From Isobaculum melis (GTDB taxonomy: Bacteria; Bacillota; Bacilli; Lactobacillales; Carnobacteriaceae): DNA of 64,000 bases. The notes beneath the pieces are model-generated. The model worked only from the letters and a program-made list of their open reading frames with translations. It searched no databases and was not told the origin of the DNA. The translations under genes were made by a program, and so were the position numbers. Positions 7,696-16,691 of this stretch are shown one piece after another (position 1 is the stretch's first letter; the number at the start of each line of letters is the position of its first letter). The stretch lies in the NCBI RefSeq assembly GCF_900111355.1, contig NZ_FOHA01000008.1, positions 1 to 64,000 on the forward strand, in the 5' to 3' direction.

Positions 7696-8796
7696 ATGAA
7701 AGTACTCCATATAGGAGAGTATGTTAGTGGTGGTACTAATACTTATATAAATGAGCTCATAAAAATTCAATCGAATTCGGAAGCAATTAATCATATTGTC
7801 ATATTATTAAGTCACTTTAAAAGCGATACTATTTATTCAAATAATAATAAGATTGAGATACAATATTATAAATATCAAAGGAAAATTACTTATATTATTA
7901 AGAATATTTTCCTTTTTAACCACTGGATAAATAAAATTAAGCCAGATATTATCCATGTTCATGGTACTTTTGCAGGTTTAATGATTCGGATAGGTTATTT
8001 TTTTAGAAGAAAGAAGCATCCAATAGTTTATTGCTCACATGGCTGGTCATTTTTAATGGATACAGGATATTTGAAAAAGAGAGTATATATTCTAATTGAG
8101 AAAATACTTTCAATTAGAACAGATTATATGATTAATATATCTGAATATGAAGATTTAATGGCGAAAGAAAAAGGATTGAATGCTACTAAAATGATAACTA
8201 TAAGTAATGGGATTGCAGAAGAGGAAAATAAGTTAGGGGCATCTATTGAAATAAACCCATTCGATACTAAAAAAAAGAATTTATTATTTGTTGGTAGATT
8301 TGATAAACAAAAAGGGTTGGATTTACTGATAGATTTTTTTTCTACATATGAAGATAATAGCGTACATTTATATATTATTGGAGAGAATGTGCTAGATAAA
8401 TATGAAGTAAAGGTTCCTAAAAATGTTACGTTAATTGGGAAAGTTGTGCATGAAAGTATTGATTATTATTATGAAAAAATAGATGCAGTCATTATTCCTT
8501 CTAGATGGGAAGGTTTTGGTTTAGTAGCAATTGAAGCGATGAAAAATGCAAAACCTATTATTGTCAGCAATCGGGGTGCTTTACCAGATTTTGTAAATAA
8601 ACAGTATGGTTATGTATTCGATTTGGATAATTTAAATTCTTTAAGAGCAATTTTAGAAAATTTATCTAAAGATGAGCTTTTTGATATGGGGTTGATTGGG
8701 AAATCTATTTTTAAAGAAAAATATACAATAAAAAAAATGGCAAAAGATATTGAAACCCTATATTTCCAAATGTTGAAGAAAGAGGAATCAAAATGA
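7696..8796 (+). CDS. Glycosyltransferase, GT4 type (GT-B fold)
   Basis: A protein of 366 residues with the N-terminal start MKVLHIGEYVSGGTNTYINE, typical of GT4 enzymes (glycine-rich acceptor-side loop). A C-terminal donor domain holds LLFVGRFDKQKGLDLLI, then PSRWEGFGLVAIEAMKNAKP, the ExxxxxE-type nucleotide-sugar motif. It presumably adds a sugar to the lipid-linked repeat unit on the cytoplasmic face. Donor and linkage are unknown. It overlaps the next glycosyltransferase by 4 bases. Confidence 0.88.
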   Translation: MKVLHIGEYVSGGTNTYINELIKIQSNSEAINHIVILLSHFKSDTIYSNNNKIEIQYYKYQRKITYIIKNIFLFNHWINKIKPDIIHVHGTFAGLMIRIGYFFRRKKHPIVYCSHGWSFLMDTGYLKKRVYILIEKILSIRTDYMINISEYEDLMAKEKGLNATKMITISNGIAEEENKLGASIEINPFDTKKKNLLFVGRFDKQKGLDLLIDFFSTYEDNSVHLYIIGENVLDKYEVKVPKNVTLIGKVVHESIDYYYEKIDAVIIPSRWEGFGLVAIEAMKNAKPIIVSNRGALPDFVNKQYGYVFDLDNLNSLRAILENLSKDELFDMGLIGKSIFKEKYTIKKMAKDIETLYFQMLKKEESK

Positions 8797-9902
8797 GAAA
8801 AATATTAATAGTTGGTGGTATGAGAAGAGGCGGAGGTATCACTGAATTTATCATAACTAATTATTCTAAGATTGAAACCGAAGAGTTGAATTTTGATTTT
8901 GTAAATACAATTGGCTTGACTGATTATGAAGAGTATATCAAGAGTAAAAAATGGGGACTTTTTTATATTCGGCCACTAAAAAAAGGTCCATTAAAACATT
9001 ACCTTGATTGGTATTCGTTTTTGAAGAGAAATCATAAGAAATATAAGGCTATTCATTTTCACAACGAATCATTACATAATTTTTTACCAATTATAATGGC
9101 TAAATTATTTAGAATAGAAAATATTATTGTGCATGCTCATAACACTTATAATTTGAAAACAGGAAAATTTAAGCATTTTTTTCATAAAGTAGGGAAGAAA
9201 TGTGTATCTCGTGTGGGAGATTATTTCTTTGCTTGTTCAATGAATGCAGGCCGTTTCTTTTTTTCAAAGAAGGCAATAAAAAACGATAAAGTTGAAGTGA
9301 TTAATAATGGAATTGAGATAGAACGGTTTGCGTTTATAGAGCAAGAAAGAGAACGTATAAGAGCTTCATTTAATTTGCGACATCAAATTGTGATTGGACA
9401 TGTTGGTAGGTTTGAATACCAAAAGAATCATGAATTCATTATTGAAGTTTTTTACGAGTTTCATCAATATAATCAGTCAAGTATTCTAATGTTAGTTGGA
9501 ATGGGGCCTGATGAAGAAAAGATAAAAGAAAAAGTAAAGAATTTGAATCTTGAAAAAAATGTATTATTTTTAGGGATAAGAAAAGATGTAAATAAAATCA
9601 TGGAAGCCATGGATGTACTGTTATTTCCATCAATTTTTGAAGGGTTGGGAATAGTGTTGATAGAAGCTCAAGCGACAGGTTTACCTTGTTTAGTTTCGGA
9701 TATTATTGCAGAAGAAGCACTCTGTTCACCTAAAATTCAGACATTAAGTTTAGCGTTAAGTGCGAAAGAGTGGGCAAAAAAAATACAGGTATTAGTAACA
9801 GATGATACTGAAAGAAAAAATCAACATGGCTTGTTAAGAGAGAAAGGATATTCTTCAAACGAAGTATCCATGCGATTAAATGATTTTTACATAAATTTAT
9901 GA
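8793..9902 (+). CDS. Glycosyltransferase, GT4 type (EpsF-like)
   Basis: A protein of 369 residues starting MRKILIVGGMRRGGGITEFI. It has an internal IHFHNES motif and an IVHAHNT motif, then a C-terminal donor domain with VIGHVGRFEYQKNHEF and LFPSIFEGLGIVLIEAQATGLPC. This layout resembles the EpsF-type GT4 enzymes of Gram-positive exopolysaccharide loci. It is the second of only two ordinary glycosyltransferases in the locus, so the repeat-unit backbone is probably short unless sugars are added by enzymes encoded elsewhere. The start overlaps the preceding stop by 4 bases. Confidence 0.88.
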   Translation: MRKILIVGGMRRGGGITEFIITNYSKIETEELNFDFVNTIGLTDYEEYIKSKKWGLFYIRPLKKGPLKHYLDWYSFLKRNHKKYKAIHFHNESLHNFLPIIMAKLFRIENIIVHAHNTYNLKTGKFKHFFHKVGKKCVSRVGDYFFACSMNAGRFFFSKKAIKNDKVEVINNGIEIERFAFIEQERERIRASFNLRHQIVIGHVGRFEYQKNHEFIIEVFYEFHQYNQSSILMLVGMGPDEEKIKEKVKNLNLEKNVLFLGIRKDVNKIMEAMDVLLFPSIFEGLGIVLIEAQATGLPCLVSDIIAEEALCSPKIQTLSLALSAKEWAKKIQVLVTDDTERKNQHGLLREKGYSSNEVSMRLNDFYINL

Positions 9903-9910
9903 GGTGTGAA

Positions 9911-11059
9911 ATGGTAGATGATAAGCAGTTAAAAATATATAATATCCTTTTTTTTGGAGCATATATAACGTTCGTCACTTATTATTTTTTAAAATTAACA
10001 ATGTTAGGTAATTATTTGAAAAGTGTTGACTATTTATTATTAGTTGGAATACTGCTCTTAATCTCATCTTTTTTATTCATAAAAAAAATAAAAAAGTCTC
10101 AGCTATTCTATTTTGGAACGCTGCTGGCAATTTTGGTCGTTGCTACTTTATATGCAAAAGGAAATTATCAAAAATGGGTTGATCCTAGATTGTTTTTTTC
10201 TTTGTTATTTCTATTAGGGCTAAAACCGCAAAATATAGAGTCAATTGTAAAAACTTCTTTTTACACAAAACTTATTTTGTGTATAATTGTTTTTTTTATA
10301 ACAAAGCAATTGAATCTGCAAAATGAGATTATGTATTTTAGAGATGGAAGTATTTTTAGAGAGAATTTTATATTTTCTCACCCAAACTCTTTGGGATTAG
10401 TAGCGATGAGTCTTAGTTTTGAATTTCTGTATATTCACCGATTTACAAAAATAAAAAATTTGTTTTTATATTTAATTATTTTTATTTTAAATTATGTGAT
10501 TTATCAATTTTGTTACTCAAGATCTTCATATATGAGTGTTATCATATTATTATTTTTATTAAGTTTTCATGAATTGCTCAAGCTTCGATTTTTGAGCAGA
10601 GTAACACAATATGTACCTTATATATTCCCGGCTTTTAGTTTGTATTGGGCCGTTAATTATCATCTTAATTCATGGTTTTATCCATTTTTAGATAATGTGC
10701 TATCTGGAAGAGTTCGATTGTCAAATTATTTTTATAAAGAATATGGGATTAGTTTTTTAGGTTATCCAATTGAAATTATTTCGACTGAAATCGCGTCTAA
10801 AATCAGGTTTCAGATGACATATGTATTAGATTCAGCCTATATTAGGATTTTGTTGCAGTATGGTGTGATTGTATTTGTACTTCTAGTTGTTGGGATGAGT
10901 TTAAAGATTCGAAGTTTGTATAGAAATAGTTTGTATAGAGAAGTTATCTTTCTTTTTGTGTGTTTAGTTTACTCTCTTTTTGAGATTTACCCTTATAATG
11001 TCTTTGTTTGTTTTTTACCAATGCTTCTTTTGGTAGAGCCTAAGAAAGGGGTGAATTAG
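9911..11059 (+). CDS. Capsular polysaccharide polymerase (Wzy-like)
   Basis: A very hydrophobic protein of 382 residues with about ten membrane segments and a larger external loop around residues 230-300. That is the profile of O-antigen/capsule polymerases, which have almost no conserved sequence. The start is taken as the ATG at 9911 because GAGGTG at 9901-9906 precedes it; the ATG at 9899 overlapping the previous stop has no ribosome site. The call rests on topology and on its place between glycosyltransferases and the flippase. It would join lipid-linked repeat units on the outer face of the membrane. Confidence 0.75.
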   Translation: MVDDKQLKIYNILFFGAYITFVTYYFLKLTMLGNYLKSVDYLLLVGILLLISSFLFIKKIKKSQLFYFGTLLAILVVATLYAKGNYQKWVDPRLFFSLLFLLGLKPQNIESIVKTSFYTKLILCIIVFFITKQLNLQNEIMYFRDGSIFRENFIFSHPNSLGLVAMSLSFEFLYIHRFTKIKNLFLYLIIFILNYVIYQFCYSRSSYMSVIILLFLLSFHELLKLRFLSRVTQYVPYIFPAFSLYWAVNYHLNSWFYPFLDNVLSGRVRLSNYFYKEYGISFLGYPIEIISTEIASKIRFQMTYVLDSAYIRILLQYGVIVFVLLVVGMSLKIRSLYRNSLYREVIFLFVCLVYSLFEIYPYNVFVCFLPMLLLVEPKKGVN

Positions 11060-11062
11060 AAA

Positions 11063-12523
11063 ATGAAGGTACTAAAAAATTATCTCTATAATACCTCTTA
11101 TCAGTTACTTTCGATTATTCTACCAATAGTTACAATTCCTTATATATCAAGAGTTCTTGGGCCAAGTGGAACAGGTCTGAACACTTATACACAATCAATT
11201 GTACAGTACTTTGTTTTATTTGGTATGTTAGGTGTTAATTATTATGGGAATAGAGAAATAGCTTCATCAAATAATGAAAAAGAAAAAGTGAGTAAAAAAT
11301 TTTTTGAAATATATATCCTTCAAATGCTTACATGTTTATTAGCTTTTGTATTGTATGCTGTATTCGTTCTTTTTTTAAATTACAATAGTAGTTTAATGTT
11401 TATTCAATCAATTTATATTATTTCTGCATTTTTTGATATTTCTTGGTTCTTCTTAGGTTTAGAAAAATTTGGTGGTGTGGTTATACGTAATACTTTTGTG
11501 AAGATTATTGGAACAATTTTGATGTTCCTCTTTGTTAAAAATGAAAATGATGTATATTTATATGCATTTATCATTGCGATATCCACGTTAATTGGACAAC
11601 TAGTAATGTGGTTGTCGTTAAAAGGTTATTTGGTAAAAGTGAAATTTACTGTTTTATTGAAAGAGATATCTATTCGGAAATCTTTTAATAATCATTTTAA
11701 AGGGATGTTGTTATTATTCATTCCTCAAATAGCTATTCAAGTTTTTAATATTATGGACAAAATTTTGTTAGGATATCATTCTGGTTCAGCAGATGTAGCT
11801 TATTATGATGGTGCTTACAAAGTTACTAGAATTGCATTAACACTTTTAACTTCTCTTGGAACAGTAATGCTCCCAAGAATGTCAAAAGAAATTGCGGCTG
11901 GTAATACAAAAAAAGTATTGGAATATTTGAAGAAATCTTTGGATTTTGTTCTTTTCTTTAGTATTCCATTAATGGCAGGTTTAATCCTTATACCACCTAA
12001 ATTTGTTCCTTGGTTTTTTGGAGATGGTTATCAACAAGTTGAACTACTAATGCCAATAATTTCTGTTATTGTTCTCTTTATTGCAGTAAATAATGTAATT
12101 GGTGTACAGTACATGATCCCGAGTAGAATGAATAAAGAATATACTATTTCTGTGGTTACTGGTGCGGTAGTTGATATCATTTTTAATATTATTTTTGTTT
12201 TTATACTGGATTTAAATGCAGTGGGCGCAGCAATCTCTCTAGTAATTGCTGAATTTTCGGTGGTGTTAGTTCAAATGTTCTATGCTAAAAAAATCTTAAA
12301 GCAAATTATTTCTTCAGAAACGATAAAATATATCATTGCATCTATTATTATGTTCATTTTTGTGAATTTTGTAACAACAACAATGTCAGCGCATATAGGA
12401 GCAACACTTATACAAGCTTTATTAGGTATATTAGTTTATGGATTTGTTTTAATTGTACTGAGAGCGCATATTATTACAATGTTTTTAAACATGATACAAA
12501 AAAGTAAGAAAGTATTTAAGTAA
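11063..12523 (+). CDS. Polysaccharide repeat-unit flippase (Wzx, MOP superfamily)
   Basis: A protein of 486 residues with 12-14 predicted membrane segments. The N-terminus KNYLYNTSYQLLSIILPIVTIPYISRVLGPSGTG is characteristic of Wzx/RfbX-type flippases of Gram-positive capsule loci, and GNREIASS and NIMDKILLGYHSG are further typical stretches. It moves the undecaprenyl-linked repeat unit across the membrane for the Wzy-like protein. It starts 3 bases after the previous stop, so the genes are co-transcribed. Confidence 0.9.
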   Translation: MKVLKNYLYNTSYQLLSIILPIVTIPYISRVLGPSGTGLNTYTQSIVQYFVLFGMLGVNYYGNREIASSNNEKEKVSKKFFEIYILQMLTCLLAFVLYAVFVLFLNYNSSLMFIQSIYIISAFFDISWFFLGLEKFGGVVIRNTFVKIIGTILMFLFVKNENDVYLYAFIIAISTLIGQLVMWLSLKGYLVKVKFTVLLKEISIRKSFNNHFKGMLLLFIPQIAIQVFNIMDKILLGYHSGSADVAYYDGAYKVTRIALTLLTSLGTVMLPRMSKEIAAGNTKKVLEYLKKSLDFVLFFSIPLMAGLILIPPKFVPWFFGDGYQQVELLMPIISVIVLFIAVNNVIGVQYMIPSRMNKEYTISVVTGAVVDIIFNIIFVFILDLNAVGAAISLVIAEFSVVLVQMFYAKKILKQIISSETIKYIIASIIMFIFVNFVTTTMSAHIGATLIQALLGILVYGFVLIVLRAHIITMFLNMIQKSKKVFK

Positions 12524-12545
12524 ATTTTTTAGGAGTGGTATTTTC

Positions 12546-12935
12546 ATGAAAAAAGTAATTACTTATGGTACCTTTGATTTATTACATAAAGGCCATGTAA
12601 GATTGTTACAACGAGCGAAAAATATTGGTGACTATCTTATAGTTGCATTATCGACAGATGAATTTAATACAATTAAAGGTAAAAAAGCATACACTTCATG
12701 GGAAGATAGAAAATTTGTGTTAGAAGCCTTAACTTGTGTTGATGAGGTAATTCAAGAAAATGATTGGGCACAAAAAAAGACTGATATTTTAGAATATGGG
12801 ATTGATACTTTGGTAATGGGAAATGATTGGGAAGGGGAATTTGATGAGCTGGATACGATATGTGAAGTAATTTATTTGAATAGAACAGATGGCATATCCA
12901 CAACAAAAATAAAGGAAGAACTGAAACAGCTTTAG
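12546..12935 (+). CDS. tagD: Glycerol-3-phosphate cytidylyltransferase (TagD/GCT-like)
   Basis: A protein of 129 residues, the TagD length. The nucleotidyltransferase signature HxGH is seen in GTFDLLHKGHVRLL, and the C-terminal RTDGISTTKIK motif (RTxGISTT) is that of cytidylyltransferases. TYGTFDLLH, VALSTDEFN and VMGNDWEGEFD closely follow the Bacillus TagD pattern. It makes CDP-glycerol from CTP and glycerol-3-phosphate. CDP-glycerol normally feeds TagB/TagF-type transferases, none of which is encoded in this window. The only plausible user in the operon is the CDP-alcohol phosphotransferase-like protein at 6954, or an unlinked enzyme. It lies 22 bases after the flippase gene with AGGAGTGG ahead of the ATG. 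Confidence 0.92.
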   Translation: MKKVITYGTFDLLHKGHVRLLQRAKNIGDYLIVALSTDEFNTIKGKKAYTSWEDRKFVLEALTCVDEVIQENDWAQKKTDILEYGIDTLVMGNDWEGEFDELDTICEVIYLNRTDGISTTKIKEELKQL

Positions 12936-13012
12936 AAAAGAAATAAATAATAAAGCCAATAGGTTATGTAGTCTAATTAGAAAAACATAAAAATGTAGGG
13001 GGAATTCGTTTT

Positions 13013-13957
13013 ATGAGTATAAAGAATGGTAGGAAGAAAAAAATGTCAAAAGGAAAAAAAATAATCATATGGACTACATCTATACTAACTTTCGTTCTTT
13101 TAGGAGTAGGTGTTTATGCATATAAAGTGTTCAGTGATGTTAAAGAAACAACTGCTAAAATATATAAAAAAGTAGAAAAAGAAGAAGTTCGTGAAGAACC
13201 CGTAGATGTTGATAAAGGACATGCTTTTTCGATACTTTTACTTGGGATTGATACTGGAGATATGGGGCGTACTGAACAAGGACGCTCAGATTCTCTTATG
13301 GTATTAACGGTTAATCCAGATACAAATACAACTAAAATTTTGAGTATTCCTCGTGATACGTATACAGAAATTGTAGGGCATGGAACTACTGACAAAATTA
13401 ATCATGCGTATGCATTTGGTGGAGCATCAATGACCATTAATACAATTCAGAAATTATTAGATATTCCTATTGATTATTATGTTCAAGTTGATCTAAAAGG
13501 AATTAAAGAAATTGTTGATGCTGTTGGAGGTGTAGATGTTAAGAATGATTTAGATTTTACTTATGAAAATGCTCATTTTGAGGTTGGTACACAGCACTTA
13601 ACTGGAGAATTGGCTTCTAAATACGCAAGAATGCGTTATGATGATCCAAAAGGTGATTATGGTCGTCAAGGCAGACAAAGACAGATTATTGAAGCTGTTG
13701 TAAAAAAAGCTGCTACTTTTTCAACAATTACAAATTATCAAGGAATTTTGAATTCTTTGGAAAATAATTTGAAAACGAATCTTACCTTTGATGATATGGT
13801 TGATATTCAAGGGAAATACAAAGGCGCTGTTAAGAATATTGAACAGGTACAAATGCAAGGAACAGGGCAAATGATTGATGGCATTTCTTATCAAATTGTT
13901 TCACCAGAAGAGCTAACGAAGATAACGAAACAATTAAAAGAACAATTAGAACAGTAG
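13013..13957 (+). CDS. LytR-CpsA-Psr (LCP) family cell-wall glycopolymer ligase
   Basis: A protein of 314 residues. It has a short basic cytoplasmic start, one membrane segment (about residues 16-38) and an extracellular LCP domain. Domain motifs seen are ILLLGIDTGDMGR, GRSDSLMVLTVNP, SIPRDTYTEI, KINHAYAFGG, DYYVQVDLKG, and YARMRYDDPKGDYGRQGRQRQ with the Arg pair that binds the lipid pyrophosphate. LCP enzymes attach capsule or teichoic acid from undecaprenyl carriers to peptidoglycan. As last gene of the locus it probably anchors this capsule. Two starts are possible: ATG 13013 (AGGGGG 10 bases upstream) and ATG 13043 (AGGAAG 6 bases upstream). Confidence 0.9.
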   Translation: MSIKNGRKKKMSKGKKIIIWTTSILTFVLLGVGVYAYKVFSDVKETTAKIYKKVEKEEVREEPVDVDKGHAFSILLLGIDTGDMGRTEQGRSDSLMVLTVNPDTNTTKILSIPRDTYTEIVGHGTTDKINHAYAFGGASMTINTIQKLLDIPIDYYVQVDLKGIKEIVDAVGGVDVKNDLDFTYENAHFEVGTQHLTGELASKYARMRYDDPKGDYGRQGRQRQIIEAVVKKAATFSTITNYQGILNSLENNLKTNLTFDDMVDIQGKYKGAVKNIEQVQMQGTGQMIDGISYQIVSPEELTKITKQLKEQLEQ

Positions 13958-13969
13958 TCATAATGAAGG

Positions 13970-14008
13970 ATGAAAGCTATCAGTTGTAGAGATAGTTTTC
14001 ATTTTTTT
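13970..14008 (+). terminator. Intrinsic terminator closing the capsule operon
   Basis: ATGAAAGCTATC (13970-13981) pairs with GATAGTTTTCAT (13991-14002) with one wobble pair, followed by T7. Confidence 0.85.
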
Positions 14009-14048
14009 CTTGACCACTAATTCATCTCATGGTAAGCTATCTCTTGCA

Positions 14049-14068
14049 AATAGTAATTGTTACGTTTT
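14049..14068. promoter_or_regulatory. Zur-like operator, upstream copy
   Basis: AATAGTAATTGTTACGTTTT has the GTAATnnTTAC core of Fur-family (Zur) boxes. It is weaker than the copy at 14107. It lies about 80 bases before adcA. Confidence 0.5.
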
Positions 14069-14106
14069 ACTCCTAAAGGGATTGGGAGTTTATTATTTTC
14101 TGAACC

Positions 14107-14125
14107 AATCGTAATCATTACGTTT
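14107..14125. promoter_or_regulatory. Zur-like operator just upstream of adcA
   Basis: AATCGTAATCATTACGTTT contains the perfect dyad CGTAATnATTACG of the Bacillus-type Zur box. It is 20 bases ahead of the adcA start, so a zinc-loaded repressor bound here would block the transporter operon. The match is to a Fur-family Zur box, not to the AdcR (MarR-type) motif of streptococci. Confidence 0.65.
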
Positions 14126-14145
14126 GAAAAAAGGAGGGGAAAAGC

Positions 14146-15081
14146 ATGAAAAAAATAACAGGTTTAATGGCTTTATTGCTAATAGTATTAGTAACAATAG
14201 CAGGATGTAGTACTTCTAACAAAACAGAGAAGAAGACAGGTGTTGAGGTAGTGACGACTTTTTATCCAATGTATGATTTTACCAAAAATGTTGTAGGTGA
14301 TAAGGGTGAAGTGACAATGTTGATGCCAGCGGGGACCGAGCCTCATGATTACGAACCTAGTGCAAAAGATATTGCCAAAATTCTTGAAGCGGATGTTTTT
14401 GTTTATAATAGTGAAGCGTTAGAAACTTGGATACCTAATGTTCTTGAAAATATTGATCAGAAAAAAACAGTTGTGATTGATGCAAGTAAAGGGATTGCTG
14501 TGCTAGAAGGCACAGAAGAGGACGACCATGATGATCATGAGGGGCATGACCACAATCATGAATATGATCCTCATATTTGGTTGGATCCAGTAAATGCGCA
14601 AAAACAAGTGGAGAATATCAAAACAGGATTAATTGAAGCGGATGAAAAGAATCAAGAAAGCTATGAAAAAAATGCGACGGATTATACTGGAAAATTAGTG
14701 GCTTTAGATGAACAATTTTCTTCAGCTTTAAAAGATGCTAAAAATAGAACTTTTGTAACCCAGCATGCAGCCTTTTCTTATTTGGCCAAAAGATATCAGT
14801 TAGAACAAGTGGCAATTTCAGGTGTTTCTCCAGACCAAGAACCTAGTCCAGCAAGATTGGCTGAGCTGAGTGATTTTGTGAAAGAACATCAAATTCATGT
14901 GATATACTTTGAAGAGATTGCTTCACCTAAAATTGCTAAAACATTAGCAAATGAAACTGGTGTTGAATTAGAAGTGTTAAATCCAATCGAGGGGATCACC
15001 AAAGAGGATCAAGACCAGGGAATGGATTATATTTCTTCGATGGAAAAGAACTTAAAGGCGCTTCAAAAATCAATTCATTAA
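14146..15081 (+). CDS. adcA: Zinc ABC transporter substrate-binding lipoprotein (AdcA/ZnuA-type)
   Basis: A protein of 311 residues with a lipoprotein signal (LLLIVLVTIAGC, lipid-modified Cys20). It is a cluster A-I metal-binding protein: VVTTFYPMYDF and PAGTEPHDYEPS (first His ligand), then a His/Asp-rich loop around residues 126-146, DPHIWLDP, VTQHAAFSYLAKRY and IYFEEIASPKIA. It captures zinc outside the membrane and hands it to the AdcB permease. It has only the ZnuA domain and lacks the ZinT-like C-terminal domain of some AdcA proteins. Two Zur-like boxes precede it. It is transcribed with the ATPase and permease genes. Confidence 0.93.
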   Translation: MKKITGLMALLLIVLVTIAGCSTSNKTEKKTGVEVVTTFYPMYDFTKNVVGDKGEVTMLMPAGTEPHDYEPSAKDIAKILEADVFVYNSEALETWIPNVLENIDQKKTVVIDASKGIAVLEGTEEDDHDDHEGHDHNHEYDPHIWLDPVNAQKQVENIKTGLIEADEKNQESYEKNATDYTGKLVALDEQFSSALKDAKNRTFVTQHAAFSYLAKRYQLEQVAISGVSPDQEPSPARLAELSDFVKEHQIHVIYFEEIASPKIAKTLANETGVELEVLNPIEGITKEDQDQGMDYISSMEKNLKALQKSIH

Positions 15082-15106
15082 TCAATAAAAAGGGGGTGCT
15101 GTCATC

Positions 15107-15814
15107 ATGCAGTATATAGAAGTTAACAATCTTACCTTTGAATATGAAGGCGAAACAGTTCTAGATAATATTTCTTTTACTGTTGCACCAGGTGAGTTTG
15201 TGATGCTAACAGGAGAAAACGGTGCGGCTAAAACAACTTTACTAAGAAATGTTTTAGGCTTACTCAAACCATTAAAAGGCAGTGCAACGATTTCTAAAAA
15301 AAATGTAGCGGGGGAAAAACTAAGTATTGGTTATATTCCTCAGCAAATCGCTTCTTTTAATGCTGGTTTTCCAAGTACCGTTTTAGAGTTGGTTCGTTCA
15401 GGTCGTTTTCAATGTGGCAAATGGTTTAAACGGTTAGATGCAGCAGATCATGAACATGTGGAACGGGCACTTAAATCTGTTGGTATGTGGGAAATGCGTC
15501 ATAAAAAAATAGGGGAGTTATCTGGTGGACAAAAACAACGTGTCTGCATTGCCAGAGTTTTTGCAACAGACCCTGATTTGTTAGTGTTAGATGAGCCTAC
15601 AACTGGAATGGATTTTAAATCCAGAAACGATTTCTACAGTTTGTTAAAACATAATAGTCAAGTTCATGGGAAAGGTATTCTGATGGTAACCCATGATCAT
15701 GAAGATATTAAAAACTATGCTGATAGACACATTCAGCTAGTACGGAAGGAGGATTCACCATGGAGATGCTTCGCCATGACTTCATGCAATATGCCTTCCA
15801 AGCCTCAATCTTAA
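15107..15814 (+). CDS. adcC: Zinc ABC transporter ATP-binding protein
   Basis: A protein of 235 residues with ABC motifs: P-loop [10 protein letters not shown]-loop YIPQQ, signature LSGGQKQR, Walker B LLVLDEP and switch His MVTHDHED. The P-loop Ala in place of the second Gly is, as far as I recall, normal for the AdcC group and not a defect. [14 protein letters not shown] and the C-terminal DSPWRCF are also typical of AdcC. It energises zinc import. Its 3' end overlaps the permease gene by 55 bases in another frame, and both readings are supported by family conservation. Confidence 0.93.
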   Translation: MQYIEVNNLTFEYEGETVLDNISFTVAPGEFVMLTGENGAAKTTLLRNVLGLLKPLKGSATISKKNVAGEKLSIGYIPQQIASFNAGFPSTVLELVRSGRFQCGKWFKRLDAADHEHVERALKSVGMWEMRHKKIGELSGGQKQRVCIARVFATDPDLLVLDEPTTGMDFKSRNDFYSLLKHNSQVHGKGILMVTHDHEDIKNYADRHIQLVRKEDSPWRCFAMTSCNMPSKPQS

Positions 15815-16590
15815 TCGCTGTGATTGCACCTATTCTAGGGTTGTTTTTAGTGTTAAGACGTCAATCTTTGATGGCAGATACACTTTCTCATGTTTCTTTA
15901 GTGGGGGTAGCGTTAGGGTTCCTGATCAATGTGAATCCGACGATTATGACGTTAGTTGTGGTAGTGATTGCTGCTTTGATTATAGAATATATGCGTAGCT
16001 TATATAGCACTTATTCAGAGGTTTCAATTGCGATTTTAATGTCAGCTGGTTTATCATTAGCACTGATTTTAATGAGCTTAAAACCAGGCGGTATGGGACA
16101 AAATGTGCAGCAATATTTATTTGGCTCAATTGTAACCATTACTGCTGGTCAGGTGCGTGTATTATTTGCGCTCTTTTTAGTAGTGCTGCTCTTGTTTACC
16201 TTCTTTAGACGTCCAATGTATGTTGTGACATTTGATGAGGATACAGCACATACAGCAGGTCTACCTGTCAAACTAATTTCTCTTGCATTTAATGTGATTA
16301 CTGGTGTGACGATTGCGGTGATTATGCCAATTGCTGGTGCGTTGCTTGTTTCAGCGATTATGGTATTGCCAGCAGCGATTTCTATGCGCCTTTCTAAGAG
16401 TTTTTCCTTAGTGATGGTCATAGGTGTCATTATCGGTTTAATCGGTATGCTAGGGGGCTTAACAGTGTCCTATGAGTGGGGTACACCACCAGGAGCGACA
16501 ATCACAATGGTTTTTGTTGTATTCTTTGTGGTAAGTGGGGCTGTTTTAGCAATTGGTAAAAAAATAGCGAAAGCAAGAAAAGCAGTTTAA
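15760..16590 (+). CDS. adcB: Zinc ABC transporter permease
   Basis: A protein of 276 residues with 8-9 membrane segments, of the ABC-3 (ZnuB/AdcB) family. Characteristic pieces are [23 protein letters not shown] near the N-terminus and VGLPVKL-like/[15 protein letters not shown] in the middle. It starts at an ATG with AGGAGG 7 bases ahead, inside the end of adcC, so translation is probably coupled. Last gene of the operon; terminator at 16625. Confidence 0.93.
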   Translation: MEMLRHDFMQYAFQASILIAVIAPILGLFLVLRRQSLMADTLSHVSLVGVALGFLINVNPTIMTLVVVVIAALIIEYMRSLYSTYSEVSIAILMSAGLSLALILMSLKPGGMGQNVQQYLFGSIVTITAGQVRVLFALFLVVLLLFTFFRRPMYVVTFDEDTAHTAGLPVKLISLAFNVITGVTIAVIMPIAGALLVSAIMVLPAAISMRLSKSFSLVMVIGVIIGLIGMLGGLTVSYEWGTPPGATITMVFVVFFVVSGAVLAIGKKIAKARKAV

Positions 16591-16624
16591 ATGAAATAAG
16601 CAGGGAGAAATCTCTGCCAAAATA

Positions 16625-16673
16625 AAAAATTTCTTAGTGCGTTCATTTTTCTGAATGCGACTAAGAAATTTTT
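16625..16673. terminator. Bidirectional intrinsic terminator between adcB and the lectin gene
   Basis: AAAAATTTCTTAGT (16625-16638) pairs with ACTAAGAAATTTTT (16660-16673), with an inner GCGTTCA/TGAATGC stem carrying one wobble. T runs occur on both strands, so it can serve adcB (plus) and the convergent minus-strand gene. Confidence 0.88.
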
Positions 16674-16691
16674 TTATTAGGTTCAGCTGTT

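Noticed and set aside
15107-15814. P-loop of AdcC reads GENGAAKTT instead of GENGAGKTT, suggesting an inactive ATPase.
   Set aside because: As I recall, streptococcal and enterococcal AdcC proteins share this Ala, so it is a feature of the group.
15760-15814. 55-base overlap of adcC and adcB, suggesting a frameshift at the adcC 3' end.
   Set aside because: The AdcC C-terminus (DSPWRCF) is typical of the family and adcB has a good ribosome site and start; both readings are real.
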